DNA of 9,960 bases, taken from assembly GCA_902795875.1 (NCBI GenBank), contig CADBND010000253.1:1-9960 (forward strand). Reading direction: 5' to 3'. Shown here in pieces: positions 1 through 6,569 of this stretch. Source of the DNA: an uncultured Erysipelotrichaceae bacterium. Its GTDB lineage: Bacteria > Bacillota_I > Bacilli_A > Erysipelotrichales > Erysipelotrichaceae. Numbering within the stretch: the first letter of the stretch is position 1; each line of letters starts with the position of its first letter. The position numbers were made by a program, and so were the translations under genes. The notes below the pieces were generated by a model. That model did not search any database and was not told the origin of the DNA. It saw only the letters and a program-made list of their open reading frames with translations.

Positions 1-94
1 CCAATAAGCGAATATCAGAGTGGCCAACTACCGATGAACTGATACAGTCTAAAGCTTCTTCCAGATGCCCTTGAGATTCATATAGATCACAGCG
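1..94 (-). pseudogene. Possible remnant of a TPR-type coding sequence, cut by the left edge
   Basis: One minus-strand frame stays open from 94 to the window edge and reads RCDLYESQGHLEEALDCI and onward, 31 residues. The spacing LYESQGHLEEAL resembles a tetratricopeptide helix pair (small/aromatic residue, Gly, then EEAL). A TAA stop (95-97) lies directly upstream. Just beyond it a different frame reads LKESDEFQSN, which would join well to this fragment if one frameshift were allowed. No start codon or ribosome binding site is visible. I infer a frameshifted remnant of a TPR-containing protein, possibly a regulator, but so short a stretch could be chance. The part beyond the left edge is unseen, so this could also be the broken 5' end of a longer gene. 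Confidence 0.3.
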
Positions 95-365
95 TTATTT
101 GATTGAAATTCATCAGATTCTTTTAAACAACGCTTGACAAAGGGTACTTACATATCAGAAATCTAATCGGTTTCATGTTTTTATCAATCGATACAAATAC
201 GTTTGATTGATTATTCTCTTTTGGCACTTCTATAATTATTATATCTCTCCTTTGGAAGAGAGCCTTATAACTGCAAGTTTTCCAATCATAAGCTGTAATA
301 AAACTAATAATTATCTGTAGCTATCAATATATGTCAGGGGAATCATTTATAGATCCAAAGACCGT
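95..365 (-). other. A+T-rich stretch without an intact gene; probable decayed coding DNA
   Basis: This stretch is about 30% G+C from 121 to 360, well below the flanking genes. The longest open frame is on the minus strand, 320 down to a TAA at 123-125 (65 codons). It includes segments such as ITAYDWKTCSYKALFQRRD and VFVSIDKNMKPIRFL. It has no ATG near its beginning and two stops (TGA, TAG at 321-326) just upstream. The only usable in-frame starts would be a GTG at 225-227, giving 34 residues, or a later ATG, and neither has a ribosome binding site. No family is recognised. I see no tRNA, no strong hairpin and no clear terminator for the glucosidase gene that ends at 366. Gene decay is an inference from composition and interrupted frames. 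Confidence 0.35.
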
Positions 366-2045
366 CTACTTTTTGAGTACGAGCGCCTGGTAAGGTTGGA
401 ATGTAATGACGCTTTCTTCTTTTGAAAGTGTCTCATAATTGTTTAAGACTGCTTTATAGTCTTTATATCTTTCAGGCAGTCTGTAGCGGACAGTCTTTTT
501 CGAGAAGTTTCCGACGATAAAGATCTCTTCGTTTTCATAGCTGCGGCTGTAGGCGATGATCCTTCTGTTATCGTGATCGTATTCTTTTGTTTCACCATAG
601 ATACAGACTTCGTTTTCTTTGCGGAAGGCGAGTACTTTCTGATAGTAACGGTAGATCGATCTGTCAGAGGAGAGATCTTTTTCGACGTTGATCTGATGGT
701 ATTGCGGGTTCATACATTGCCAGGGCGTATGTCCTTCATTGAAGCCGGCATTGACCGCATCGTTCCATTGCATCGGGACTCTGGCGTGATCTCTTGCGCC
801 ATATTTGATGAAGCGGAAGGCGAGAGACTTGGGCATGTGGTAGGAGGTCATGAGGTCGTATACAAAATGGGAGACGGGGTCTTTCATCTCGTTGATATCA
901 TTGAATTCGCAGTTGGTCATGCCGATCTCCTGTCCCATATAGATGAAGGGTGTCCCAAAGCCCATGTAGGTGATCGTGGCCAGGAAGGTGGCCGCTTCAT
1001 AGCGATAATTCTTCGTATCGATCGAAAAACGGCTTACGCTGCGGGGGTTGTCGTGGTTCTCCAAGACCAGCGTGTTCCATCCGTCCTTGTAGTATTCGAT
1101 CTGCGGCGAAAGGAGTCCTTCCTTGAACTGTTTCAGGTCGAAAGGTTTGTAGAAGAACTTCATGTCGTTGATGTTGTCGGAAGAAAGGTGGGCGAAGTTG
1201 AAGATGGAATCGAGTTCTTTATTCTCTTTCTTCACATATTCGTGTGCCGCTTCTTTGGAAGGATGGTAGGATTCTCCGACCGTGTAGGAATCGTAGTGGG
1301 ACAAAGCTTCTTCATTGAGCTGTTTCAGGAATTCATGGATCCTTGGTCCGTCAACAAAGTACTGTGCCCCTTTCTGGAAGCTGTTTTTGGACAGATCGTC
1401 TTGGATGGGATAGACTTTGGAAAACATGTTGAAGACATCGAAACGGAAACCGTCCACTCCTTTTTCCAGCCAGAAATTCAGGATGTCGACGATCTGTTTC
1501 CGGACTTCCGGTTCTTCCCAGTTGAGATCGGCCTGTTCCTTACAGAAAAGATGCAGATAGTATTCATCGGTACCGGAGATCCATTCCCAGGCAGAGCCGG
1601 TGAAGGTAGATGCCCAGTTGCTTGGAGGAAGGAGACGGTTTCCTACCTTCTTTCCTTTTCTGATGATGTAGTAGTTGCGGTATTTCGATGTAGGGTCTTC
1701 GATGGCTTTCTTGAACCATTCGTGTTCGATGGAGGTGTGGTTGAGGACCATGTCCATGATGACTTTGAGATCACGCTTGTGACATTCTTTCAAAAGGGTG
1801 TCAAAGTCTTCCATCGTTCCGAATTTTTCATCAATGTCTTTGTAGTCGCTGATGTCGTATCCAAAATCGTAGTCGGGAGACTTATATAAAGGGGAGAACC
1901 AGATCGCGGTCGCACCGAGTTTCTTTATATAGTCGAGTTTTGACAGAATGCCCTGAATGTCGCCCCAGCCGTCGTTGTTTCCGTCTTTGAAACTGAACGG
2001 GTAGACCTGATAGACTACGGCCTTTTTGTACCAGTCGCTTTTCAT
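366..2045 (-). CDS. GH13 alpha-glucosidase (oligo-1,6-glucosidase type)
   Basis: Predicted to hydrolyse terminal alpha-glucosidic bonds of short oligosaccharides (isomaltose- or panose-like) in the cytoplasm. No signal peptide or membrane helix is seen. The 559 residues match the usual 550-570 of the family. GH13 regions are all present: DMVLNH at 98-103, GFRFDV with nucleophile D203, GES with acid/base E258, and ENHD with D332. A calcium-type loop DGNNDGWGD lies at 21-29. Val204 after the nucleophile is, in characterised relatives, linked to alpha-1,6 preference. The QADLN motif at 171-175 replaces the commoner QPDLN and also occurs in trehalose-6-phosphate hydrolases, so that activity is the main alternative. 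The start at 2045 is chosen because an AGGA (2053-2056) sits 7 nt upstream and MKSDWYKKAVVYQVYP is the normal family N-terminus; a longer frame to 2216 would run into the divergent gene. No sugar transporter or regulator gene is adjacent. Confidence 0.93.
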   Translation of the reverse strand: MKSDWYKKAVVYQVYPFSFKDGNNDGWGDIQGILSKLDYIKKLGATAIWFSPLYKSPDYDFGYDISDYKDIDEKFGTMEDFDTLLKECHKRDLKVIMDMVLNHTSIEHEWFKKAIEDPTSKYRNYYIIRKGKKVGNRLLPPSNWASTFTGSAWEWISGTDEYYLHLFCKEQADLNWEEPEVRKQIVDILNFWLEKGVDGFRFDVFNMFSKVYPIQDDLSKNSFQKGAQYFVDGPRIHEFLKQLNEEALSHYDSYTVGESYHPSKEAAHEYVKKENKELDSIFNFAHLSSDNINDMKFFYKPFDLKQFKEGLLSPQIEYYKDGWNTLVLENHDNPRSVSRFSIDTKNYRYEAATFLATITYMGFGTPFIYMGQEIGMTNCEFNDINEMKDPVSHFVYDLMTSYHMPKSLAFRFIKYGARDHARVPMQWNDAVNAGFNEGHTPWQCMNPQYHQINVEKDLSSDRSIYRYYQKVLAFRKENEVCIYGETKEYDHDNRRIIAYSRSYENEEIFIVGNFSKKTVRYRLPERYKDYKAVLNNYETLSKEESVITFQPYQALVLKK

Positions 2046-2088
2046 TGTTTTTTCCTGCTTTCTGATTTCATTGTAAACCAATTGTCTG

Positions 2089-2118
2089 TATATAATGAAG
2101 GTGTGAAGCAGGTGTAAA
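2089..2118 (-). promoter_or_regulatory. Candidate promoter of the GH13 gene
   Basis: On the minus strand a TTTACA -35-like box (2113-2118) is followed after 18 bp by TATATA (2089-2094). The expected start would give a leader of roughly 35 nt before the ATG at 2045. An alternative -10 is TACAAT at 2070-2075, but it lacks a good -35. The -10 overlaps the plus-strand -10 at 2091-2096, so the two divergent promoters may compete. Assigned by eye. Confidence 0.35.
2091..2096 (+). promoter_or_regulatory. Candidate -10 box for the phosphatase operon
   Basis: A perfect TATAAT lies about 96 bp before the phosphatase ATG. The -35 is poor (TTCATT at 2067-2072, 18 bp spacing). Transcription from here would give a leader of about 90 nt that includes the small frame at 2123-2185. 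A second A+T-rich box, TAAAAT at 2178-2183, is too close to the ATG unless the message is nearly leaderless. Confidence 0.45.
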
Positions 2119-2122
2119 ACAG

Positions 2123-2185
2123 ATGGAAGAAAGAGTGTTTTTCGATCTAAAAAACTTACGAAATCCTGCGGAAAATGTAAAATAG
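2123..2185 (+). CDS. Possible 20-residue leader peptide before the phosphatase gene
   Basis: An ATG at 2123 opens a 20-codon frame, MEERVFFDLKNLRNPAENVK, ending with TAG at 2183-2185. The phosphatase ATG follows 6 nt later. An AGG (2110-2112, within AGCAGGTG) lies 10 nt before the leader ATG, whereas the phosphatase ATG has no recognisable Shine-Dalgarno of its own and a stop (TAA 2189-2191) directly in front. Ribosomes finishing the leader could therefore reinitiate on the phosphatase, which would make the leader a translational coupler. The peptide has no run of one amino acid that would suggest classical attenuation. It may also be a chance frame. Confidence 0.3.
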   Translation: MEERVFFDLKNLRNPAENVK

Positions 2186-2191
2186 ATATAA

Positions 2192-4615
2192 ATGGAAGAA
2201 AACATCGCTTTTTCACTTTTCAAGATCAGCCTCTGGCCGTTTATTTCCGCCATCGTCCTCTACGGTCTTTTTAAAACGGAACGTTTCCGTAAGATGCATT
2301 ATTGGACCAAACAGATCCTTGCGGGTATCGTTTTCGGGATCGTGGCGATCTATGCGACGGAAAGAGGTGTTTTATACGAAGGCGCGATCATCAATGTCCG
2401 GGATGCTTCACCGATCTGTGCCGGTCTTTTCTTCGGTGCTCCGGCCGGTATCATTGCCGGGTTAATCGGTGGCATCGAAAGATGGTTCTGCGTCTATTGG
2501 GGAGGCGGTTATTACACCAGAGTTGCCTGTTCGATCTCCACCTTCCTGGCAGGTGTCACAGCGGCGCTTGTCCGCAAATATCTCAACGACGACAGGATGC
2601 CGACGGTCTGGCAGTCGCTGATGTTTGCCTTCACCGTCGAGGTCGTCCACATGTTGATGATATTCCTGACCAACCTGAACGATGTCAAGGTGGCGTTCCT
2701 GTATGTGGAGGTCTGTACAGGTCCGATGGTGGCTCTCAATACGGTCGCGGTCACGGTCGCGGCGATGATGTTACATATCTTCGAGGCCAATTCCCAGGAT
2801 AAAGTGAAGTCGGCACTTCCGACGGTGTCCGATCAGCTTCAGGGCAGGCTCATACTGGTCGTCTTTGCGGGTTTCATCCTGACACAAAGTTTCAACTATT
2901 CCCTGCAGGATAACATCTGCAGCGAAGATACACGTTCCTTACTTTATCTGAATACCGATGATGCGGCGGCGGATGTGATTTCCGAGACCAAGCGAAGCAT
3001 CTATACGGAAGTGCGCAACATCGCTGCCAATACGGATGCGGATACGACGAAAGAACAGCTCATTCAATTGATGCTTCGGCATGATCTTTCTGAGATCAAC
3101 ATGGTCGGAGAGGATGGTATCATCTTCCGTTCCAGCAACGATGAGTTTGTCGGTTTCGATATGAAGAAGAGCGAAATGCCCTCGGAGTTCATGAAACTGC
3201 TTGATTCTTCGACGCGTTATGTACAGGATCTCCGGGATGATTGTGAAGAGGGCAAGGCCTGCAAGTTTGCGGGTGTCCGGACGGATTACGGTTTCCTGGA
3301 GATCGGTCTGTCTTTGAAGCAGTATCACGACATCATAAGAGATGGTATCGTTTCCGTTTCGAACAACCGTCATGTCGGTGAGACCGGAATGATCGGCGTC
3401 ATCGATGAGAATGGGGAACTGATGGTCGATGAAGAGGGATCCTTTTTCAATTTCGCCCAGATCGTAAAAGAGATCGACCTGAGCGAGACAAACGAATATG
3501 AGGTGCAGCAGCACAACTCTTCGTATGGCGATGTCTACTATATGCATGCAGGTGTCGAGGGCTATAAGATCCTGGCGATCTATCCGCGCAGCGAGGCGAA
3601 TTTCAACCGGAGGCTTTCGATCTATCTGACGAGTTTCATGGAGACGATCGTGTTTGCGATGATCTTCTCGGTCATCTACTCCACGGTCAAAAGAAGTGTC
3701 GTTAAGGAGGTTATCGATGTCAAGGAAGCTTTAGGCAAGATCGTCGATGGCGATCTGGATACGGTCGTCAATGTCCGCAACAACAAAGAGTTCGATGAAC
3801 TGAGTACGGATATCAATACGACGGTCGATAAGCTGAAGCAGCTGATCGATGAATCGGAAAAGAGGATCGAATCGGAATTACAGTATGCCAGACAGATCCA
3901 GAGATCTGCGCTTCCTTCCGTGTTCCCGCCTTATCCCGACAGGAATGAATTCGACATCTATGCCCTGATGGATCCGGCGAAGGAGGTCGGCGGTGACTTC
4001 TATGATCTCTATCTGCTGAAGGACGATACCCTAGTCTTCCTGGTGGCGGATGTTTCCGGCAAAGGGATACCGGCTTCGTTATTCATGATGCGTTCCAAGA
4101 CCACCATCAAAAACATGGCGGAAAACGGTATGTCTGTGGATGAGATCTTCACGAGGGCAAACAATCAGCTTTGTGAAGGCAATTCCGAAGGCATGTTTGT
4201 GACGGCGTGGATGGGCTTCCTGGATCTGAGAAGCGGCCTGCTGCGTTTCGCCAATGCGGGTCATAATCCTCCTCTTTGGAAAAAGAAGGATGGCGAATAT
4301 GAATACCTCAAGGCTCCGGCCGGTTTCGTTCTGGCAGGAATGGAAGGTGTCCGCTACAAGACACAGGAGATCACTTTGCAGCCTGGAGACGAGCTCTTCC
4401 TTTATACGGACGGTGTCGTCGAGGCTACCAACAAGGATAAGGAACTCTATGGCGAAGAACGTCTGCTGAAGTTCATCAACAGCAGAAAGGAAGACGATTC
4501 CAAGGCTTTGTGTGAGAACGTCTTCAAAGATGTTCAGGAATTCTTCAAGGGCGTCGATCAGTTCGATGATATTACGGAACTTTCGCTGCGTTTCCTGAAG
4601 AAGAGTTCGAAATAG
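2192..4615 (+). CDS. Membrane sensor PP2C/SpoIIE-family phosphatase (5TMR-LYT, sensor, HAMP, PP2C)
   Basis: Likely a signal-controlled Ser/Thr protein phosphatase. Family members usually dephosphorylate anti-sigma-factor antagonists. Domain order: residues 1-195 form about six membrane helices with the 5TMR-LYT signature (NVRDASPICAGLFFGAPAG at 68-86, then GGIER); a helix at about 218-236; an extracytoplasmic region at about 237-474 resembling a Cache-type sensor and holding C243, C351 and C357; a helix at about 475-497; HAMP at about 498-550; a signalling helix ending LQYARQIQRSALP (563-575); and PP2C at about 585-802. The catalytic motifs EVGGDFYD (D602), VADVSGKG (D620), ANAGHNPPL, YTDGVVEAT (D740) and FDDIT (D792, D793) are all present, so an active metal-dependent enzyme is expected. 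The target is unknown, as no sigma factor, kinase or STAS gene is in the window. ATG 2192 is the first start possible after TAA 2189-2191. It lacks a clear ribosome binding site. It forms an operon with the next gene. Confidence 0.9.
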   Translation: MEENIAFSLFKISLWPFISAIVLYGLFKTERFRKMHYWTKQILAGIVFGIVAIYATERGVLYEGAIINVRDASPICAGLFFGAPAGIIAGLIGGIERWFCVYWGGGYYTRVACSISTFLAGVTAALVRKYLNDDRMPTVWQSLMFAFTVEVVHMLMIFLTNLNDVKVAFLYVEVCTGPMVALNTVAVTVAAMMLHIFEANSQDKVKSALPTVSDQLQGRLILVVFAGFILTQSFNYSLQDNICSEDTRSLLYLNTDDAAADVISETKRSIYTEVRNIAANTDADTTKEQLIQLMLRHDLSEINMVGEDGIIFRSSNDEFVGFDMKKSEMPSEFMKLLDSSTRYVQDLRDDCEEGKACKFAGVRTDYGFLEIGLSLKQYHDIIRDGIVSVSNNRHVGETGMIGVIDENGELMVDEEGSFFNFAQIVKEIDLSETNEYEVQQHNSSYGDVYYMHAGVEGYKILAIYPRSEANFNRRLSIYLTSFMETIVFAMIFSVIYSTVKRSVVKEVIDVKEALGKIVDGDLDTVVNVRNNKEFDELSTDINTTVDKLKQLIDESEKRIESELQYARQIQRSALPSVFPPYPDRNEFDIYALMDPAKEVGGDFYDLYLLKDDTLVFLVADVSGKGIPASLFMMRSKTTIKNMAENGMSVDEIFTRANNQLCEGNSEGMFVTAWMGFLDLRSGLLRFANAGHNPPLWKKKDGEYEYLKAPAGFVLAGMEGVRYKTQEITLQPGDELFLYTDGVVEATNKDKELYGEERLLKFINSRKEDDSKALCENVFKDVQEFFKGVDQFDDITELSLRFLKKSSK

Positions 4616-4617
4616 AG

Positions 4618-4971
4618 ATGTCTGATAAGGATAAGGAACAGTTTAAGACTTATTACGAAAGAAAGAGGATGCGTAAGCATTCTCTTTTCGGTGCATCGAA
4701 GGAAGCTTTTCTGTTTGCGGCAGTCATGTTTGCGGGGATGATCCCGGTCGGTCTTCTTTTTGTATATGCTGATAAGCTTGGGGCATGGTGGTGGATCCTC
4801 TTGCTTATATATACGGGTCTGATGGCGATGGCGATCTACGCCATATACCGCTATCGGGAGATCGTCGGGATGCGCGGCTATTACAGCGAAGAGGAATTTA
4901 GAAAGGTTTTTGCGAAAGAGCTTCTGCTTGTAAAGGTCATGGACCGCCTGCAGCGTTTTCTGATCCACTAA
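4618..4971 (+). CDS. Small two-helix membrane protein, coupled to the phosphatase gene
   Basis: A 117-residue protein of no family I recognise. It has a charged, basic N-terminus (DKDKEQFKTYYERKRMRKH, 3-21), two hydrophobic segments at about 29-50 and 57-77 joined by a short polar turn, and a charged amphipathic C-terminus with a long helix-like segment (SEEEFRKVFAKELLLVKVMD, 90-109). Both ends are probably cytoplasmic by the positive-inside rule. Its ATG lies 2 nt after the phosphatase stop, so translation is almost certainly coupled and the products may act together at the membrane. A role as accessory subunit or regulator of the phosphatase is only an inference from the gene order. The reading frame is well supported by that spacing and by ending just before a hairpin. 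Confidence 0.75.
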   Translation: MSDKDKEQFKTYYERKRMRKHSLFGASKEAFLFAAVMFAGMIPVGLLFVYADKLGAWWWILLLIYTGLMAMAIYAIYRYREIVGMRGYYSEEEFRKVFAKELLLVKVMDRLQRFLIH

Positions 4972-4992
4972 AAAAGCTGTCTTGCGACAGCT
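4970..4992 (-). terminator. Rho-independent terminator of the MuiA-family gene
   Basis: A perfect 7-bp stem (4975-4981 with 4986-4992) and a 4-nt loop are followed, read on the minus strand, by six T residues (4970-4975). The stem overlaps the stop codon of the minus-strand gene (4992-4994), and the T-tract overlaps the TAA of the plus-strand gene (4969-4971). Read on the plus strand the hairpin has no T-run after it, so it should not terminate the phosphatase operon well. Confidence 0.8.
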
Positions 4993-6470
4993 CAGATATT
5001 CAGTTTCTTGTCTTTCGGCCAGGACAGCGAGTAGGAGATCGTAAAGGTCTTCTTTTCGTTTGGTTCCAGGGTGAAGTCCCATTCCAGTTCGCCGGTCTCT
5101 TCCTCTTTGTGTGCACCGGACAGAGTCTGTACATCGACCACGATGGTCTTGTCCCGGGAGACAGGTATCTGGTCTAGGAGAGTGATGTCTGTCTTTTTGT
5201 TTTTTCTGGAGACGACTTCGATCTCATATTCATATTCGTCTTTTGTCTGTCCTTTGAGCAGGACATTGGAACGGTATTTCTTTTTCTGTGTCCGTTTTAA
5301 GCGGATCGTTTCGTCCTTACCTAAAGAGATGTCGTAGGTCTCCTTGCCCGGATCGACATCGATGTAAAGATCGCCGATGAAGGTGTCGTTGTGATAGATC
5401 TTTGCGCTGCTGTCGATGATCTCACTGATGTCGGAAGTCTTGACTTCGGCTGCCAGATAGCCGTAGCTATCGGCTTTGGGTAAGGCGATGACATGGTAGC
5501 GGCAATCGATCTGGCTGCTTGTGAGATCGATACTCAGTTCTTTCCGGTCATCGAGATCATAGAGGGAGTCAAGGTCGTATTCCATCATCGTGTCATTCTG
5601 GGAAGCGGTCGCCTGATCGTTTCGGACTTCGATCATCGCTTCTTCCATATCCGCTTCTTCTTCCACTGCCATGTCCATAGTCGCCTTCATCATGCTTCCG
5701 AAAGCGGCATTGGTTCTTCTGGCACCGTATATGGGCGGTTCATAGAAGTTCACATATTGGGGAGAGAGGACAGGGATGTTTGCGGAAACGGAGGGATCGC
5801 CGGTGAACAGTTTCAGGCTTACGCCTTTCCAGTCTTCTGAACTGTTCTGTCTGATCGATGCTCTTAAGCGCAGAGAGGCTTTTTCTTCTTCCCCTGTACG
5901 GATCTCATAGAAGGGCGACCAGGAGGCACTGTATTCGTAATAGCGAAGACGGAGCGGGTATTCCCCTTCCTTTTCGCATTCCAGATCGATGTCGACGAGA
6001 TAGCAGCAGGATTTCTTTTGGATGTCCTGCTGCTGCTTGACAAGATCGGTTTCTTCTTTTTTCAGGGAGCGGATCTTCTCTCTTATCTTTTCCGTTCTTT
6101 CAGGCAGTGAATCGATGTATTCGTTCATCTCTTTTACGGACATGTTTTCTCTGGCGGAGAAGTCGGTGTTGTTTTTCAATATCTCGATCTGATCCGCATA
6201 GGTCTGTATCCGGTCTTTCACTTCTTCCAGTTTTTCGAGGATCTCTTTCTGAAGTTCTTTCTTCTGTTCTTCGTTTCGAAGATAGGGCCGCACATTGAGT
6301 CCTCTGATGCCCTGGCCAAAGGTGGCGGTCAATGTGTTGGGATCGATGGAAGGGCTGGGGATCTCGACAGTGATCGTCTGCCTTCCTTCAGGCAGTTTCA
6401 CATTTCCATATCTGGTGATATAGGCACCCGAGCGGTATACGGATGCCTCTTTTATGTTTGTTATTATCAT
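4992..6470 (-). CDS. MuiA-like DUF4139 domain protein
   Basis: A 492-residue protein of the family named after the mucoidy inhibitor MuiA. Its biochemical role is not established. The N-terminal DUF4140-like beta region (about 5-65, VYRSGAYITRYGNVKLPEG) is followed by a charged coiled coil (about 65-155). The DUF4139 region (about 178-488) contains SASWSPFYEIR and WKGVSLKLFTGDPS and closes with a beta-rich tail (EWDFTLEPNEKKTFTISYSL). No signal peptide or membrane helix is seen, so this version looks cytoplasmic, although some relatives are exported. An acidic, Met-rich linker at 259-281 interrupts the C-terminal part. ATG 6470 is preceded by GAGG 9 nt upstream and an extended -10 box. The gene is probably monocistronic, ended by the hairpin at 4970-4992. 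Confidence 0.85.
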   Translation of the reverse strand: MIITNIKEASVYRSGAYITRYGNVKLPEGRQTITVEIPSPSIDPNTLTATFGQGIRGLNVRPYLRNEEQKKELQKEILEKLEEVKDRIQTYADQIEILKNNTDFSARENMSVKEMNEYIDSLPERTEKIREKIRSLKKEETDLVKQQQDIQKKSCCYLVDIDLECEKEGEYPLRLRYYEYSASWSPFYEIRTGEEEKASLRLRASIRQNSSEDWKGVSLKLFTGDPSVSANIPVLSPQYVNFYEPPIYGARRTNAAFGSMMKATMDMAVEEEADMEEAMIEVRNDQATASQNDTMMEYDLDSLYDLDDRKELSIDLTSSQIDCRYHVIALPKADSYGYLAAEVKTSDISEIIDSSAKIYHNDTFIGDLYIDVDPGKETYDISLGKDETIRLKRTQKKKYRSNVLLKGQTKDEYEYEIEVVSRKNKKTDITLLDQIPVSRDKTIVVDVQTLSGAHKEEETGELEWDFTLEPNEKKTFTISYSLSWPKDKKLNI

Positions 6471-6491
6471 TTTTCTTTACCTCTTAAACCC

Positions 6492-6520
6492 ATTATAGCA
6501 AGCACGGACAAAAGACAAAA
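6492..6520 (-). promoter_or_regulatory. Promoter of the MuiA-family gene
   Basis: On the minus strand the extended -10 TGCTATAAT occupies 6492-6500. A weak -35 TTTTGT lies at 6515-6520 with 17-bp spacing. The start would fall near 6485, giving a short leader of about 15 nt. The same nonamer occurs before the S9 peptidase gene (9810-9818). Confidence 0.6.
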
Positions 6521-6536
6521 GATGAGCGGACTTCGA

Positions 6537-6545
6537 TGATATACT
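6537..6545 (+). promoter_or_regulatory. Candidate extended -10 of the flavoprotein gene
   Basis: TGATATACT fits TGnTATAnT, placing a start near 6552, about 18 nt before the ATG at 6570. No convincing -35 is visible. It lies about 40 bp from the oppositely directed -10 at 6492-6497. Confidence 0.45.
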
Positions 6546-6569
6546 GAAGAAGAAAGGAAGGCAAATATC

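Noticed and set aside
573..1889. Long plus-strand open frame of 438 codons opposite the glucosidase gene
   Set aside because: It lies wholly antisense to a gene with intact GH13 catalytic motifs, has no ribosome binding site at its start, and its translation is compositionally odd (very rich in Val, Phe, Asp and Gly). It follows from the codon use of the real gene.
2071..2085. Possible CcpA (cre-like) site TTGTAAACCAATTGT before the glucosidase
   Set aside because: It matches the loose cre pattern at most positions but lacks the central CG and one further conserved C, so it is too weak to claim.
2046..2216. A 57-residue N-terminal extension of the glucosidase
   Set aside because: It would cover the divergent promoter region and the start of the phosphatase gene. 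The family N-terminus and a ribosome binding site both point to 2045.
2939..3547. Minus-strand frame of 202 codons inside the phosphatase gene
   Set aside because: It is antisense to the sensor domain in a continuous, well-motivated coding frame and resembles no family.
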